In this document: positions 25,017-33,920 of the stretch, in pieces | How positions within the stretch are numbered: the stretch's first letter is position 1 | How the letters are laid out: the number at the start of each line of letters is the position of its first letter | Assembly: GCF_001039575.1 (NCBI RefSeq) | Contig: NZ_JIBT01000029.1 | Coordinates: 1 to 64,000, forward strand | DNA length: 64,000 nt | DNA from: Halomonas sp. PR-M31 | GTDB lineage: Bacteria > Pseudomonadota > Gammaproteobacteria > Pseudomonadales > Halomonadaceae | Direction of reading: 5' to 3' | Position numbers and translations under genes: made by a program | The notes under the pieces: generated by a model | What the model was told of the DNA's origin: nothing | The model's input: only the letters and a program-made list of their open reading frames with translations | Database searches by the model: none

Positions 25017-25655
25017 ATGCTCAATCAGGATCAACCGAACCTAGCGGCGCGTCTGGCGCGTCTCGAAGCCATCGACGAGATTCGCCAGCTGGCGGGCAAG
25101 TATGCGCTGTCGTTGGACATGCGCGATCTGGATGCCCATGTCGGCCTGTTCGCGCCGGACATTCGCGTCGGTCGCGAGCGTGTGGGGCGGGAACATCTGA
25201 AGGCCTGGGTGGACGATACCCTGCGCCATCAGTTTACCGGCACTTCTCATCACATCGGTCAGCACATCATCGAGCTCACGGACGAGGATCACGCCGTGGG
25301 GGTCGTCTACTCCAAGAACGAGCATGAGACCGGCGCCGAGTGGGTGATCATGCAGATGCTCTACTGGGACGACTATGAGCGCATCGATGGCCGCTGGTAT
25401 TTCCGCCGGCGCCTGCCCTGCTACTGGTACGCCAGCGATCTCAACAAGCCGCCGATCGGTGACATGAAGATGCGCTGGCCTGGGCGCGAGCCTTATGTCG
25501 GCACCTTTCACGATCTCTTCCCCAGCTGGCAGGAGTTCTGGGCCACACGACCGGACAAGGAGAGCTTACCGGAAGTAGCGACCCCGGCGCCTCTTGAACA
25601 TTTTTTGACCACCATGCGTCGGGGCGCCCCGGCACCGCGTATCCGGGTGCGCTAG
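25017..25655 (+). CDS. SnoaL-like (NTF2 fold) protein, possible steroid dehydratase
   Basis: 212-residue protein with an NTF2/SnoaL-like cone fold: LARLEAIDEIRQLAGKY, then the wall strands with SHHIGQHIIEL and a late YERIDGRWYF. A Tyr and an Asp five residues apart (KYALSLD) recall the active site of the BaiE 7alpha-dehydratase family, and SnoaL-fold enzymes act as steroid dehydratases or isomerases in bile-acid pathways. The 60-residue C-terminal extension is longer than in BaiE. It sits 13 nt after the SDR and before the CoA ligase. The function is a hypothesis. Confidence 0.6.
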   Translation: MLNQDQPNLAARLARLEAIDEIRQLAGKYALSLDMRDLDAHVGLFAPDIRVGRERVGREHLKAWVDDTLRHQFTGTSHHIGQHIIELTDEDHAVGVVYSKNEHETGAEWVIMQMLYWDDYERIDGRWYFRRRLPCYWYASDLNKPPIGDMKMRWPGREPYVGTFHDLFPSWQEFWATRPDKESLPEVATPAPLEHFLTTMRRGAPAPRIRVR

Positions 25656-25682
25656 GCGTCCGGTCTATGGAGTCCGTATCTC

Positions 25683-27527
25683 ATGAATCCACAACACGAT
25701 AGCGTTACTTTGGCGCACAGTAGGACGGCGTCGAGTTTGCCAACGCCGATGACGACCCTCGCGGAAACCCAGGCCAAGATGGACCGGCGTGCTCAGGCGA
25801 TCACTCTCAAGCCGAACGACGCCTACACCATCGCTGATCGATTCGAGGCTCGGGTGGAGCGCTCCCCAGATCGGCCTTTTTTGATGTATGGCGGCGAGCG
25901 TTTCAGCTACGCCGAGATTGATGCCCGAGCCAATCAGATCGCTCGGGTGCTGAAAGATCGTGGCCTCGAGGCCGGCGATGTCTGCGCAATGGCCCTAGAA
26001 AACCGCCCAGCTTTTTTCTACGTTTGGTTCGGCATGGCGAAGCTCGGCGTGGCCGCCGCCTTCATCAATACCCAGATCAACGGCGAGGCCCTGGCTCACG
26101 CCCTGACCACCACTCGGGCCAAGGCGGCAATCGTCGGCCAGGAATGCCTGGACAACTTCCTTGCCACCAACACCCTGCCAGAAGTGCCGCTATGGCTGCT
26201 GGCGGACGGGGAGCGCGAGCCCCTCGCCGAGGTGCCTTCCCGAGTGGACGGCAGCTTCGATGCGGCGCTGGAAAAGGCGGATTCGTCGCCGCTGCCCAAG
26301 GAGGTGCGCGCCGGTATCACAGCGGAAATCCCGGCGCTGCTGATCTTCACCTCCGGCACCACCGGCCTGCCCAAGGCGGCGGTGTACAGCCATATGCGCT
26401 GGCTCTCTTCCGGCGACGTGATGGAAGAGACCATACACGCCACTTCCGAGGACGTCTTCTACTGCTGCCTGCCGCTCTATCACGGCGCCGCCGCCACCTC
26501 GGTGACTTCCACTGCCCTCAAGGCGGGGGCGGCCATCGCCCTGCGACGCAAGTTCAGCACCCGGGAATTCTGGACGGACGTAGAGCGCTACGGGATCACC
26601 GTGTGCCAGTACATCGGCGAGATCTGCCGCTATCTGCTCAACCATGACGCCGAGCCCAACGCCCATTCCCTGCGTTGCATGATGGGGGCGGGGCTGACGC
26701 CGGATATCTGGCAGCGCTGGGTGGCACGTTTTGGCGAGATGGACATCTTCGAGGGCTGGGGCGCCACCGAAGCCAACACCAACCTGATCAACGTGGACAA
26801 TCGCGTCGGCTCCTGCGGTCGGGTGCCGGACTGGAACAAGACCAACTTCCGGCTGATTCGCTATGACGTGGAGCGGGATACCCATCTGCGGGACGAGAAC
26901 GGCTTCTGCATTCCTTGCGAAGAAGGCGAAGTAGGTGAAGGTATCGGCATGATCCTCGACCAGGCGCGCTTCGAGGGCTATACCAGCACCGAGGCTACGG
27001 AGCAGAAGGTTCTGCGCAACGTCTTTCAGGAAGGCGACGCCTACTGGCGCTCCGGCGACCTGCTGCGCTACGACGCGGATCGCTACTTCTACTTCGTCGA
27101 TCGCATCGGCGATACCTTCCGCTGGAAAAGCGAGAACGTCTCCACCCAGGAGGTGGCGGCGGCCCTGGACGACTTTGCCGGGCTCGAGCTGATCAATGTT
27201 TACGGGGTGCAGGTGCCGCAGCACGAAGGTCGCGCCGGCATGGCGGCCATCGTCATGCAGCCGGGGAAAGAATTTGATCCCGAGGCCTTCTACGCGCTGA
27301 CCGAGGCGCGGGTGCCGCGCTACGCAGCACCCTTGTTCGTGCGGGTCTCCGCCGCCGCGGACATGACCACCACCTTCAAGCTGCGCAAGGTGGACCTGCA
27401 GCGTCAGGGCTACGACCCCGCGCTGTGCAATGATCCGCTCTATGTTCGCGATGACAGGGCCGGCACCTATCGCCCCTACACTCCCGAACTGCTCGAAGAG
27501 TTGGGATTGCCGGCGTTTCGCGGCTGA
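25683..27527 (+). CDS. Acyl-CoA synthetase, FATP/bile acid-CoA ligase type
   Basis: 614-residue ANL-superfamily enzyme expected to activate a carboxylate as acyl-AMP and then acyl-CoA. Motifs are the P-loop-like FTSGTTGLPKAA near residue 222, GWGATEAN near 357, and YWRSGDLLRYD with DRIGDTFRWKSENVS near 480. Its overall pattern is that of fatty-acid-transport proteins and bile acid-CoA ligases rather than ordinary FadD. It lies in the box-4 operon with an aldolase and a hydratase, so CoA activation of a steroid side-chain acid is the natural role. The ATG follows GGAG. Confidence 0.82.
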   Translation: MNPQHDSVTLAHSRTASSLPTPMTTLAETQAKMDRRAQAITLKPNDAYTIADRFEARVERSPDRPFLMYGGERFSYAEIDARANQIARVLKDRGLEAGDVCAMALENRPAFFYVWFGMAKLGVAAAFINTQINGEALAHALTTTRAKAAIVGQECLDNFLATNTLPEVPLWLLADGEREPLAEVPSRVDGSFDAALEKADSSPLPKEVRAGITAEIPALLIFTSGTTGLPKAAVYSHMRWLSSGDVMEETIHATSEDVFYCCLPLYHGAAATSVTSTALKAGAAIALRRKFSTREFWTDVERYGITVCQYIGEICRYLLNHDAEPNAHSLRCMMGAGLTPDIWQRWVARFGEMDIFEGWGATEANTNLINVDNRVGSCGRVPDWNKTNFRLIRYDVERDTHLRDENGFCIPCEEGEVGEGIGMILDQARFEGYTSTEATEQKVLRNVFQEGDAYWRSGDLLRYDADRYFYFVDRIGDTFRWKSENVSTQEVAAALDDFAGLELINVYGVQVPQHEGRAGMAAIVMQPGKEFDPEAFYALTEARVPRYAAPLFVRVSAAADMTTTFKLRKVDLQRQGYDPALCNDPLYVRDDRAGTYRPYTPELLEELGLPAFRG

Positions 27528-27555
27528 GTGCTAACAGAATAACGAGGAAGGACAC

Positions 27556-28770
27556 ATGACGGGACTGACAGGCAACGCCGCCATCGTCGGGGCGGCCCAG
27601 TACAAGCCGGAGAAATACCAGACCGCGCCGCAAATGTTTCATCTGGAACAGGTGGCGGATCTGGCTGCCCGGGCGCTGGCTGACGCAGGACTGGAGGCAA
27701 GTGCGCTAGACGGGTTGGTGATCAATGGCCCGCACTTTCACGAGGCCTCGGTATTCGTGCCGGCCATGGCTGCGGAATATCTGGGTATCAACGTCAACTT
27801 TGCCGAGGTGGTGGATCTGGGTGGCTGCACCCCGGTGGGCATGGTATGGCGCGCCGCCGCTGCCATCGAGATGGGCCTGTGCGAAGCGGTGCTCTGCGTG
27901 CTGCCGGCGCGCATGGCGCCTTTCGGCCCGGACGAGGACCCGAGCTGGATGGCCAAGGCCATGCGCTATGGCGGCCACAGCACCGCCTTCGGCGCGCCGG
28001 AAGCGGAGTTCGATCTACCTTACGGGCACATGGGCCAGAACACCGGCTACGCAATGATCGCCCAGCGCTACGCGGCCCGCTACGGCTACGATCCTCGGGC
28101 CATGGCCAAGATCGCTGCGGACCAGCGCACCAATGCCCAGTTCAACCCCCAGGCAATCTTCCACGGTCAGCCGCTGAGTGTGGACGATGTCCTGGCCAGC
28201 AAGCTGGTCGCCGATCCGCTGCGCGTACTGGAAATCGTCATGCCGGTGGCCGGTGGTGCAGCGGTGATCGTCACCTCCAAGGAAGTGGCAGCACGCACTC
28301 GCAATCGCCCGGCTTTCATCAAGGGCTTCGGCGAACGCCTGGCCTTCAAGTCGCCTTCCTATGCCCAGGAGATGACCGAGACGCCGATCGGCCCCGCCGC
28401 CCGCAAGGCCTTCGCCATGGCTGGCGTCAAGCCTTCGGACATGGACGCGGCGCAGCTCTACGACTGCTACACCATCACCGTACTGCTCACTCTGGAGGAT
28501 GCAGGCTTCTGCCCCAAGGGCGAGGGCATGGCCTTCGTGCGGGAGCACGACCTGACCTGGCGCGGGGATTTCCCGCTCAACACCCACGGCGGCCAGCTGA
28601 GCTTCGGCCAGGCCGCCGCCGCCGGGGGCATGTCCCAGGTCATCGAAGCCTTCACTCAGATCGCCGGACGCGCCGAGGATCGCCAGCTCAAACGCTGCGA
28701 TCAGGTGTTCGTTTCCGGCACCGGTGGGGTGATGAGTGAACAGGGCGCATTGATTCTGCAAGGGAGCTAA
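27556..28770 (+). CDS. Thiolase-fold side-chain aldolase/lipid-transfer protein, second copy
   Basis: 404-residue thiolase-fold protein of the SCP-x/Ltp group with LGGCTP (the Cys aligning with thiolase's first active Cys), YDCYTITVLLTLE and NTHGGQLSFGQ. It is a diverged paralogue of the Ltp2-like gene at 9678. Together with the DUF35-MaoC gene directly downstream it resembles the aldolase/hydratase pairs (Sal1/Shy1-like) that shorten the five-carbon side chain of cholate through an aldehyde in Pseudomonas sp. Chol1; that equivalence is inference. The ATG follows AGGAAGGA. Confidence 0.78.
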   Translation: MTGLTGNAAIVGAAQYKPEKYQTAPQMFHLEQVADLAARALADAGLEASALDGLVINGPHFHEASVFVPAMAAEYLGINVNFAEVVDLGGCTPVGMVWRAAAAIEMGLCEAVLCVLPARMAPFGPDEDPSWMAKAMRYGGHSTAFGAPEAEFDLPYGHMGQNTGYAMIAQRYAARYGYDPRAMAKIAADQRTNAQFNPQAIFHGQPLSVDDVLASKLVADPLRVLEIVMPVAGGAAVIVTSKEVAARTRNRPAFIKGFGERLAFKSPSYAQEMTETPIGPAARKAFAMAGVKPSDMDAAQLYDCYTITVLLTLEDAGFCPKGEGMAFVREHDLTWRGDFPLNTHGGQLSFGQAAAAGGMSQVIEAFTQIAGRAEDRQLKRCDQVFVSGTGGVMSEQGALILQGS

Positions 28771-28774
28771 GACC

Positions 28775-29698
28775 ATGGCCATGCAAAAACCGCTGCCGAT
28801 CGCAACGGACATCAGCCGCCCGTTCTGGGACGGCCTGAAGCAAGGAAAAATTCAGCTGCCACGCTGCGACGACTGTCAGACCTGGGTGTTCTACCCACGA
28901 CGCCACTGCACCCATTGCTTTTCTCATCAGCTGAGCTGGCAGGAAGTTTCCGGCCAGGGCACGCTCTACAGCTACACCCTGGCGCGCATTCCCACCATGC
29001 CGGAGTTCGCCGACGAAGCGCCTCAGGCGATGGCGGTGGTAGAGCTCGACGAGGGCGTGCGTCTCAACACCACCCTGGTGGGGCTTGCAGAAGACGAAAT
29101 CGAAGTTGGTATGACGCTGGCGCCGGTGTTCGCCAAGGTCAACGCCAAGGGCGATACCCTGCTGCGCTTCACCGCCCCGAACCGAGAAACCACACGGGAT
29201 GAGACGCCCAGTCTGGAAGCCGGCGTGGACGGCAAGAAGCAGGTGCCCTTTGACGACGGCCCGGCCCTGGCGAGCCTGGTGACCGGCAAATTCGGCGACT
29301 GGAGCAACGAGCTGACCATCGACCAGGAACTGGTGAACCGCTTCGCCGAGCTTTCCGGCGACGACTACTGGCTGCACACGGACCCGGAGCGAGCCAAGCG
29401 GGAAAGCCCCTACGGCACCACCATCGCCCACGGCGCCCTGGTGCAGATCCTGCAGTCGCGACTCAAGATTCCGCTGGACTTCGAGCTGACCGGTTTTTCC
29501 ACCATGGTCAATTACGGCTCGGATCGGCTGCGCTTCCCGGCGCCGGTGCCGGTGGGCTCGAAAGTCCATGCCCGGGCCCGGGTCAAGGATGCGGAGCCCA
29601 CCCGCAAGGGCACCCAGGTGACCCTGGAAGTGCATACCCATGTGGTGGGCCAGGAGCGCCCCTCGGTGATCAATGATCTGGTGATTCTCTATCGCTGA
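28775..29698 (+). CDS. DUF35-MaoC fusion, side-chain hydratase/aldolase partner
   Basis: 307-residue fusion with domains in the opposite order to the ChsH2-like protein at 7085: an N-terminal DUF35 zinc ribbon (C31, C34, C45, C48) plus OB fold to about residue 130, then a MaoC hot-dog domain. The MaoC part has a canonical hydratase motif, FAELSGDDYWLHTDPE, followed by TTIAHGAL, so unlike the 7085 protein it should be catalytic by itself. It likely hydrates a side-chain enoyl-CoA and docks with the aldolase encoded 4 nt upstream. Confidence 0.8.
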   Translation: MAMQKPLPIATDISRPFWDGLKQGKIQLPRCDDCQTWVFYPRRHCTHCFSHQLSWQEVSGQGTLYSYTLARIPTMPEFADEAPQAMAVVELDEGVRLNTTLVGLAEDEIEVGMTLAPVFAKVNAKGDTLLRFTAPNRETTRDETPSLEAGVDGKKQVPFDDGPALASLVTGKFGDWSNELTIDQELVNRFAELSGDDYWLHTDPERAKRESPYGTTIAHGALVQILQSRLKIPLDFELTGFSTMVNYGSDRLRFPAPVPVGSKVHARARVKDAEPTRKGTQVTLEVHTHVVGQERPSVINDLVILYR

Positions 29699-29716
29699 GC
29701 GCGTTGAGAGGTGGAA

Positions 29717-30583
29717 ATGCAAGCAGCTAGCCAGCGCCTGAAAGATAAAGTCTGCGTGGTTACCGGGGCGAGTCGCGGGGTGGGGCGAGGCATCGCCTTG
29801 GCCCTGGGCCGCGAAGGGGCCACGGTCTATGTTACCGGGCGCACTTTGGAAGAAGGTCAGGCGCCGTTGCCCGGTACCGTGGGCGCCACCGCGGAGGCGG
29901 TGACTCAAGCAGGCGGACAGGGCATCGCCGTGGCCTGCGATCACGCAGACGATGCCCAGGTAGAAGCGCTGTTCCAGCGCATCGCTGCGGAACAAGGCCA
30001 ACTCGACATTCTGGTCAACAACGCCCTGACGGTACCGGACGCTCTGGTACGCCCCGGCTCCTTCTGGGAAAAGCCGCTGGACATGACCGCGCTGCTCGAT
30101 GTGGGGCTGCGCTCTTCCTATGTCAGCAGTTATTACGCCGCGCCCTTGATGATAAAGCGGGGCGGGCTGATCGTCTTCACTTCGGCTCCCGGGGCGCGTT
30201 GCTACATGCACGGCCCGGCCTACGGCGCCGGCAAGGCGGGAGTGGACAAGATGGCTTTTGATATGGCTCACGAGCTGCGACCGTATAACGTCGCGACCAT
30301 CTCGCTATGGCTTGGGGTAGTGGCCACGGAGCGTACTCAGGCAGTGCTGGGCGCAGAGCCGGAAAAGTACGGCCCGGTAGTGCCAGAATCCGTGGAGTTT
30401 GCCGGTCGGGTGCTGACGGCGCTCTACGCGGATTCAAAACGACTAGAACGTTCCGGCCAGGTGCATTACGCCGCGGAACTGGCCCGAGAATATGGCGTGA
30501 CGGACCTCGACGGCAGCCAGCCGCCGTCCTATCGCGATGCCCTGGGTGGGCCGGTGGCCTACAGCGCGGCGGTGGTGGAGTAG
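29717..30583 (+). CDS. Short-chain dehydrogenase/reductase
   Basis: 288-residue SDR with TGASRGVG, a NNA motif and catalytic YGAGK; the usual Ser motif reads FTSAPGA. A GRTLEEG insertion after the first fold unit relates it to the SDR at 3636 and to DHRS1-type proteins. The ATG at 29717 is chosen because GAGAGG lies 5 nt upstream; GTG at 29711 overlaps that site. It is in the box-4 operon between the DUF35-MaoC and GMC genes. Confidence 0.82.
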   Translation: MQAASQRLKDKVCVVTGASRGVGRGIALALGREGATVYVTGRTLEEGQAPLPGTVGATAEAVTQAGGQGIAVACDHADDAQVEALFQRIAAEQGQLDILVNNALTVPDALVRPGSFWEKPLDMTALLDVGLRSSYVSSYYAAPLMIKRGGLIVFTSAPGARCYMHGPAYGAGKAGVDKMAFDMAHELRPYNVATISLWLGVVATERTQAVLGAEPEKYGPVVPESVEFAGRVLTALYADSKRLERSGQVHYAAELAREYGVTDLDGSQPPSYRDALGGPVAYSAAVVE

Positions 30584-30589
30584 CCTCAC

Positions 30590-32179
30590 ATGACACAACG
30601 CTACGACTATGTCGTGGTGGGCGCCGGCTCTGCGGGCTGTGCCGCCGCCTATCGCCTGGCCAAGAACAGCGACGCCCAGATATTGCTGCTGGAGGCCGGC
30701 GGACGCGACAACAAGCTCGCCATGCGCATGCCCATCGGCTTTTCCTCCCTGCTCGGCGAAGGGCCGAGCAACTGGGGCTATCGGAGCGAACCGGAGCCGC
30801 ATCTGGACGGCCTGCGCGTGGCGCTGCCCCGGGGCAAGGTGCTGGGCGGTTGCAGCACCATCAATGGCATGGTGTATATCCGTGGTCAGAGAGAGGACTA
30901 CGACGGCTGGGCGCAGGCGGGCAATCCGGGCTGGGCCTTCGAAGACGTGCTGCCGCTGTTCAAGCGCTCCGAGCATCACTGGAATGGAGCGAGCGATTAT
31001 CACGGCAGCGGCGGGCCGCTGAACATTACCCCGGTGACCTGCAAGATGCCGGTAGGGGATGCCTTTATCGCTGCCGCCGAGCAAGCGGGTATTCCCCGCA
31101 ACACGGATTTCAACGGCCCTGTGCAGGAAGGCGTGGGCTACTTCGATGCCACCATCGCCCGGGGCCGGCGCCACAGCAGCGCCCGGGCTTTTCTGCGTCG
31201 CGGTGTCAAACCTAGCAATCTTCACGTGGTTACTGGCTTCGAGGCCGCGCGGCTGATTGTTGAAGGCCGTCGAGCGGTGGCAGTGGAAGGATCATTCAAA
31301 GGGCAGCACAGGCGCTTCGACGCCGGGGAAGAAATCGTCCTTTGCGCCGGCACCTTCAATTCGCCGAAGCTGCTCGAGCTCTCCGGCATCGGCCAGGCAA
31401 GCCGATTGGCAGCGCTGGATATTCCCGTTCGAATGGACCTGCCAGGCGTCGGCGAGCATCTGCAGGACCACGCCAACAGCTATCTTTACTTCGCCACCCG
31501 AGGCTGCGATTCCTACTTCGAGCATATTCGCTCCCGGCGCCTGCCCCTGACCCTGCTCGACTACCTGGTGCGCCGTCGTGGCATCTTCGCCAATCCGGCG
31601 GCCCAGATCGGCGCCTTTCTACGTCTGGACCCACGAGCCAGTCGGCCGGACACCCAGATTCACTTTGCGGCGGCGGCTGCCCGGGCGGACGATACCGGCA
31701 AGCTGACACCGATTCCCGGCGTCTGTGCGAGCATCTGCCAATTGCGACCGGGAAGTCGGGGCAACGTGCATATTCACAGCGCCCGACCGGACCAGGCCCC
31801 GGCGATTCGTTTCAACTATCTGAGCCGAGAAGAAGATCAGCAGTTTCAACTGCGCGCCCTGCACAAGCTGCGCGATATCTTCGCCCAGCCGGCCCTGGCG
31901 GATTTCCTCGAGGCGGAACTGCCGCCCCTGGCCGGCATCGAGAGTGACGAAGAACTGCTGCAAGCGATTCGAAAGAACCTGGAGTCGGTGCATCACCCTG
32001 CCGGCACCTGCCGCATGGGCACCGGCGACGATGCGGTGGTCGATCCTCAACTACGCGTGCACGGCATCGAGGGCCTGCGCGTCGCCGACGCTTCGATCAT
32101 GCCGACGCTTATCTCCGGCAACACCCACGCCGCCTCGGTGATGATTGGGGAAAAGGTGGCAGAATTGATGAGAGAGTAG
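30590..32179 (+). CDS. GMC family FAD-dependent alcohol dehydrogenase
   Basis: 529-residue glucose-methanol-choline oxidoreductase. It has the FAD motif VVVGAGSAGC at residues 8-17, the GGCSTINGM signature near 85, LCAGTFNSPKLLELSGIG near 245, and the C-terminal catalytic His region SVHHPAGTCRMG plus GNTHAA. Such enzymes oxidise primary alcohols to aldehydes; here a steroid side-chain alcohol could be the substrate. It ends the box-4 operon and converges on the minus-strand SnoaL gene. The ATG at 30590 has only a weak ribosome-binding site. Confidence 0.83.
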   Translation: MTQRYDYVVVGAGSAGCAAAYRLAKNSDAQILLLEAGGRDNKLAMRMPIGFSSLLGEGPSNWGYRSEPEPHLDGLRVALPRGKVLGGCSTINGMVYIRGQREDYDGWAQAGNPGWAFEDVLPLFKRSEHHWNGASDYHGSGGPLNITPVTCKMPVGDAFIAAAEQAGIPRNTDFNGPVQEGVGYFDATIARGRRHSSARAFLRRGVKPSNLHVVTGFEAARLIVEGRRAVAVEGSFKGQHRRFDAGEEIVLCAGTFNSPKLLELSGIGQASRLAALDIPVRMDLPGVGEHLQDHANSYLYFATRGCDSYFEHIRSRRLPLTLLDYLVRRRGIFANPAAQIGAFLRLDPRASRPDTQIHFAAAAARADDTGKLTPIPGVCASICQLRPGSRGNVHIHSARPDQAPAIRFNYLSREEDQQFQLRALHKLRDIFAQPALADFLEAELPPLAGIESDEELLQAIRKNLESVHHPAGTCRMGTGDDAVVDPQLRVHGIEGLRVADASIMPTLISGNTHAASVMIGEKVAELMRE

Positions 32180-32240
32180 AACACCTCGCTGCCTCAACGC
32201 CATGCTGCGTTAGCACTGAGGTAATGTGTACTGCCGCTCC

Positions 32241-32759
32241 TTACCCCTGCCGCCCCGGGTCGTCCACTTCCACCGGAGCCTGACGCCCGGCAAATAGAAC
32301 TTTCGCCAATCCTTCCTCTAGTCCCATGATCAATGTCGAGGTGACCACGCATCGGGTCTTGGCGATCTTCCATTCACCGTCGATCTTTCGATAGCGGTCC
32401 TCGTAGTAGGCGCCGAGTTGAATCATTTGCTGGTCGCGGGTGTTGATCAGAAAATACTTGAGGCCCCAGATGCCTTCGGCGTTATGGGTATCGAGCAGTT
32501 CGATCTGCGGGTTGACCCCATGATGCATCTCCACGATGTGCTCATGACAGCCGAGCTCCTGAAACACCTTTACCAACGCGTCGCGATGGTGAAAGACACC
32601 GATGCGCCCGAAGTCGATTTCCACCTCGCCTGGAGCGAAGCACTGCCGCACGCCTTCTGGATCTTTCTGATCGCAACTGAACAGATAGCGCGCCTTGAGA
32701 GTGCGAATCGCTTCCAGGTCTTCCAAGCGGCGTAGCCGGGCTTCCAGATCGGTGGTCAT
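32241..32759 (-). CDS. SnoaL-like (NTF2 fold) protein, BaiE-related
   Basis: 172-residue NTF2-fold protein close in length to the bile-acid 7alpha-dehydratase BaiE. LEDLEAIRTLKARYLFSCD contains the Tyr and Asp spaced as in BaiE; EMHHGVNPQI occupies the position of the BaiE catalytic His segment, with the first His kept and the GH of BaiE changed to GV; YRKIDGEWKI closes the fold. A dehydratase or isomerase acting on a hydroxysteroid is plausible, but the altered His leaves this open. The ATG follows AGGAG. It is a single-gene unit divergent from the hsaC operon, behind box 7. Confidence 0.62.
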   Translation of the reverse strand: MTTDLEARLRRLEDLEAIRTLKARYLFSCDQKDPEGVRQCFAPGEVEIDFGRIGVFHHRDALVKVFQELGCHEHIVEMHHGVNPQIELLDTHNAEGIWGLKYFLINTRDQQMIQLGAYYEDRYRKIDGEWKIAKTRCVVTSTLIMGLEEGLAKVLFAGRQAPVEVDDPGRQG

Positions 32760-32796
32760 GTTGCGCTCCTGAAGGTTTCCAGATCGAAAACCTCAA

Positions 32797-32838
32797 GCAA
32801 TACCCTGCGCAGCGCAAAGCGGCATCGTCTCTTTATGG
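32797..32838 (-). promoter_or_regulatory. Regulon box 7 (half-site) upstream of the SnoaL gene
   Basis: On the minus strand GACGAT (32829-32824) is present but the GTC half is CCA; TATTGC (32802-32797) lies 21 bp downstream as -10 candidate. It is the weakest of the eight boxes. Confidence 0.4.
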
Positions 32839-32933
32839 GGTAGCGGTGGTTGAATTTGGAGAAATATTGGAGCAACTGCCATCGTTCATCATTTTCCCAC
32901 CCAGCCTGGTCCTCCACCCGTTCCGTTTGCTTA

Positions 32934-32975
32934 GTCTCTATGGACGATGATGTTTGCCACCCCCCTTTCGATAAT
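32934..32975 (+). promoter_or_regulatory. Regulon box 5 and promoter of the hsaC-ipd operon
   Basis: GTC-TCTATG-GACGAT (32934-32948) is followed after exactly 21 bp by GATAAT (32970-32975), the best -10 match of the set. The dyad centre lies at -42.5 if the first base of the hexamer is -12. Predicted start near 32982, 28 nt before the hsaC-like ATG. Confidence 0.7.
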
Positions 32976-33009
32976 CGAGGTCATGAATCGTACCTTCGGG
33001 GGATCAACA

Positions 33010-33897
33010 ATGAATATTCGCAGTCTTGCCTACATCGTGGCGCAGACCGACGACCTTGGTGAGTGGCGTGACTACGCCGAGCAGGTGCTGGGGGCGATGG
33101 CTCAGCCGGCGCCGGATGGCAGCCTTTATATCAAGTTCGATGAACGCCCGCATCGCATGGTGATCACTGAGGGTTCGGAGAAGCGCTACGTTGCTTCCGG
33201 TTGGGAGCTGGCGGGCAAGGCGGCGTTCGAGGCGGCGCTTTCCAAGCTGGACGAGGCCCAGGTGGGCTGGGAGCTGGCCGACGAGGCGCTTTGCCGGCAG
33301 CGTGGCTTCCAGGCGGTGGCGATTTGTCAGGATCCTTCCGGCAATCGTCATGAGCTGGTGTGGGGCCATCTTTCTGATTGCCAGCCCTTTGTTTCCCCCC
33401 AGGGTGTCCCGCGTTTCATTACCGGCAACATGGGGCTGGGTCATACCGTACTGCCGGCGCCCAACTTCGAGGAGACCTTGCGCTTTTGCCAGGAGGTGAT
33501 GGGTTTCGAGCTTTCCGACATCTTCAACTTCCGTCCCGCCCCGGACACAGACCCGATTCGTATCCATTTCATGCACTGCAAGAACGCACGACATCACAGC
33601 CTGGCGATCTGCGAGTTCGCCTCGCCCAGCGGTTGCGTGCACGTAATGACGGAGGTGGACTCCATCACCGAAGTAGGCCGCGCCCTGGATCGTCACGAAG
33701 CCCACGGGGTCAAGCTGTCCGCGACCCTCGGCGAGCACCTCAACGATCGCATGACGTCTTTCTACATGAAGACGCCTTCCGGTTTCGATCTCGAGTACGG
33801 CTACGGCGGACTACAGGTCGACTGGAACGAACACAGTGCCTTCGAGTTCACCCGCACCAGCCTGTGGGGACACGACTTCTCGGTAGGTCAGCAATAA
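33010..33897 (+). CDS. hsaC: HsaC-like extradiol ring-cleavage dioxygenase
   Basis: 295-residue two-domain vicinal-oxygen-chelate protein, the type I extradiol dioxygenase family of BphC, TesB and HsaC. Fe(II) ligands map to His145, His211 and Glu262; the second-sphere residues His195, His243, Asp246 and Tyr252 are also in place, and FYMKTPSGFDLEYG is the family signature. In steroid degradation this enzyme cleaves the catechol formed from ring A after ring B opening, giving the substrate of HsaD. The start at 33010 follows GGGGGA. It heads the C/D-ring operon. The monooxygenase (HsaA/HsaB) that would supply the catechol is not in the window. Confidence 0.87.
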   Translation: MNIRSLAYIVAQTDDLGEWRDYAEQVLGAMAQPAPDGSLYIKFDERPHRMVITEGSEKRYVASGWELAGKAAFEAALSKLDEAQVGWELADEALCRQRGFQAVAICQDPSGNRHELVWGHLSDCQPFVSPQGVPRFITGNMGLGHTVLPAPNFEETLRFCQEVMGFELSDIFNFRPAPDTDPIRIHFMHCKNARHHSLAICEFASPSGCVHVMTEVDSITEVGRALDRHEAHGVKLSATLGEHLNDRMTSFYMKTPSGFDLEYGYGGLQVDWNEHSAFEFTRTSLWGHDFSVGQQ

Positions 33898-33920
33898 GCC
33901 CCGAACAAGGAGAGCTCAAG

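Noticed and set aside
28180-28195. GACGAT with nearby GTC-like sequence inside coding regions, for example near 28180 and 25212.
   Set aside because: Inside genes, without a suitably spaced -10, and expected by chance in this composition; not counted as regulon boxes.
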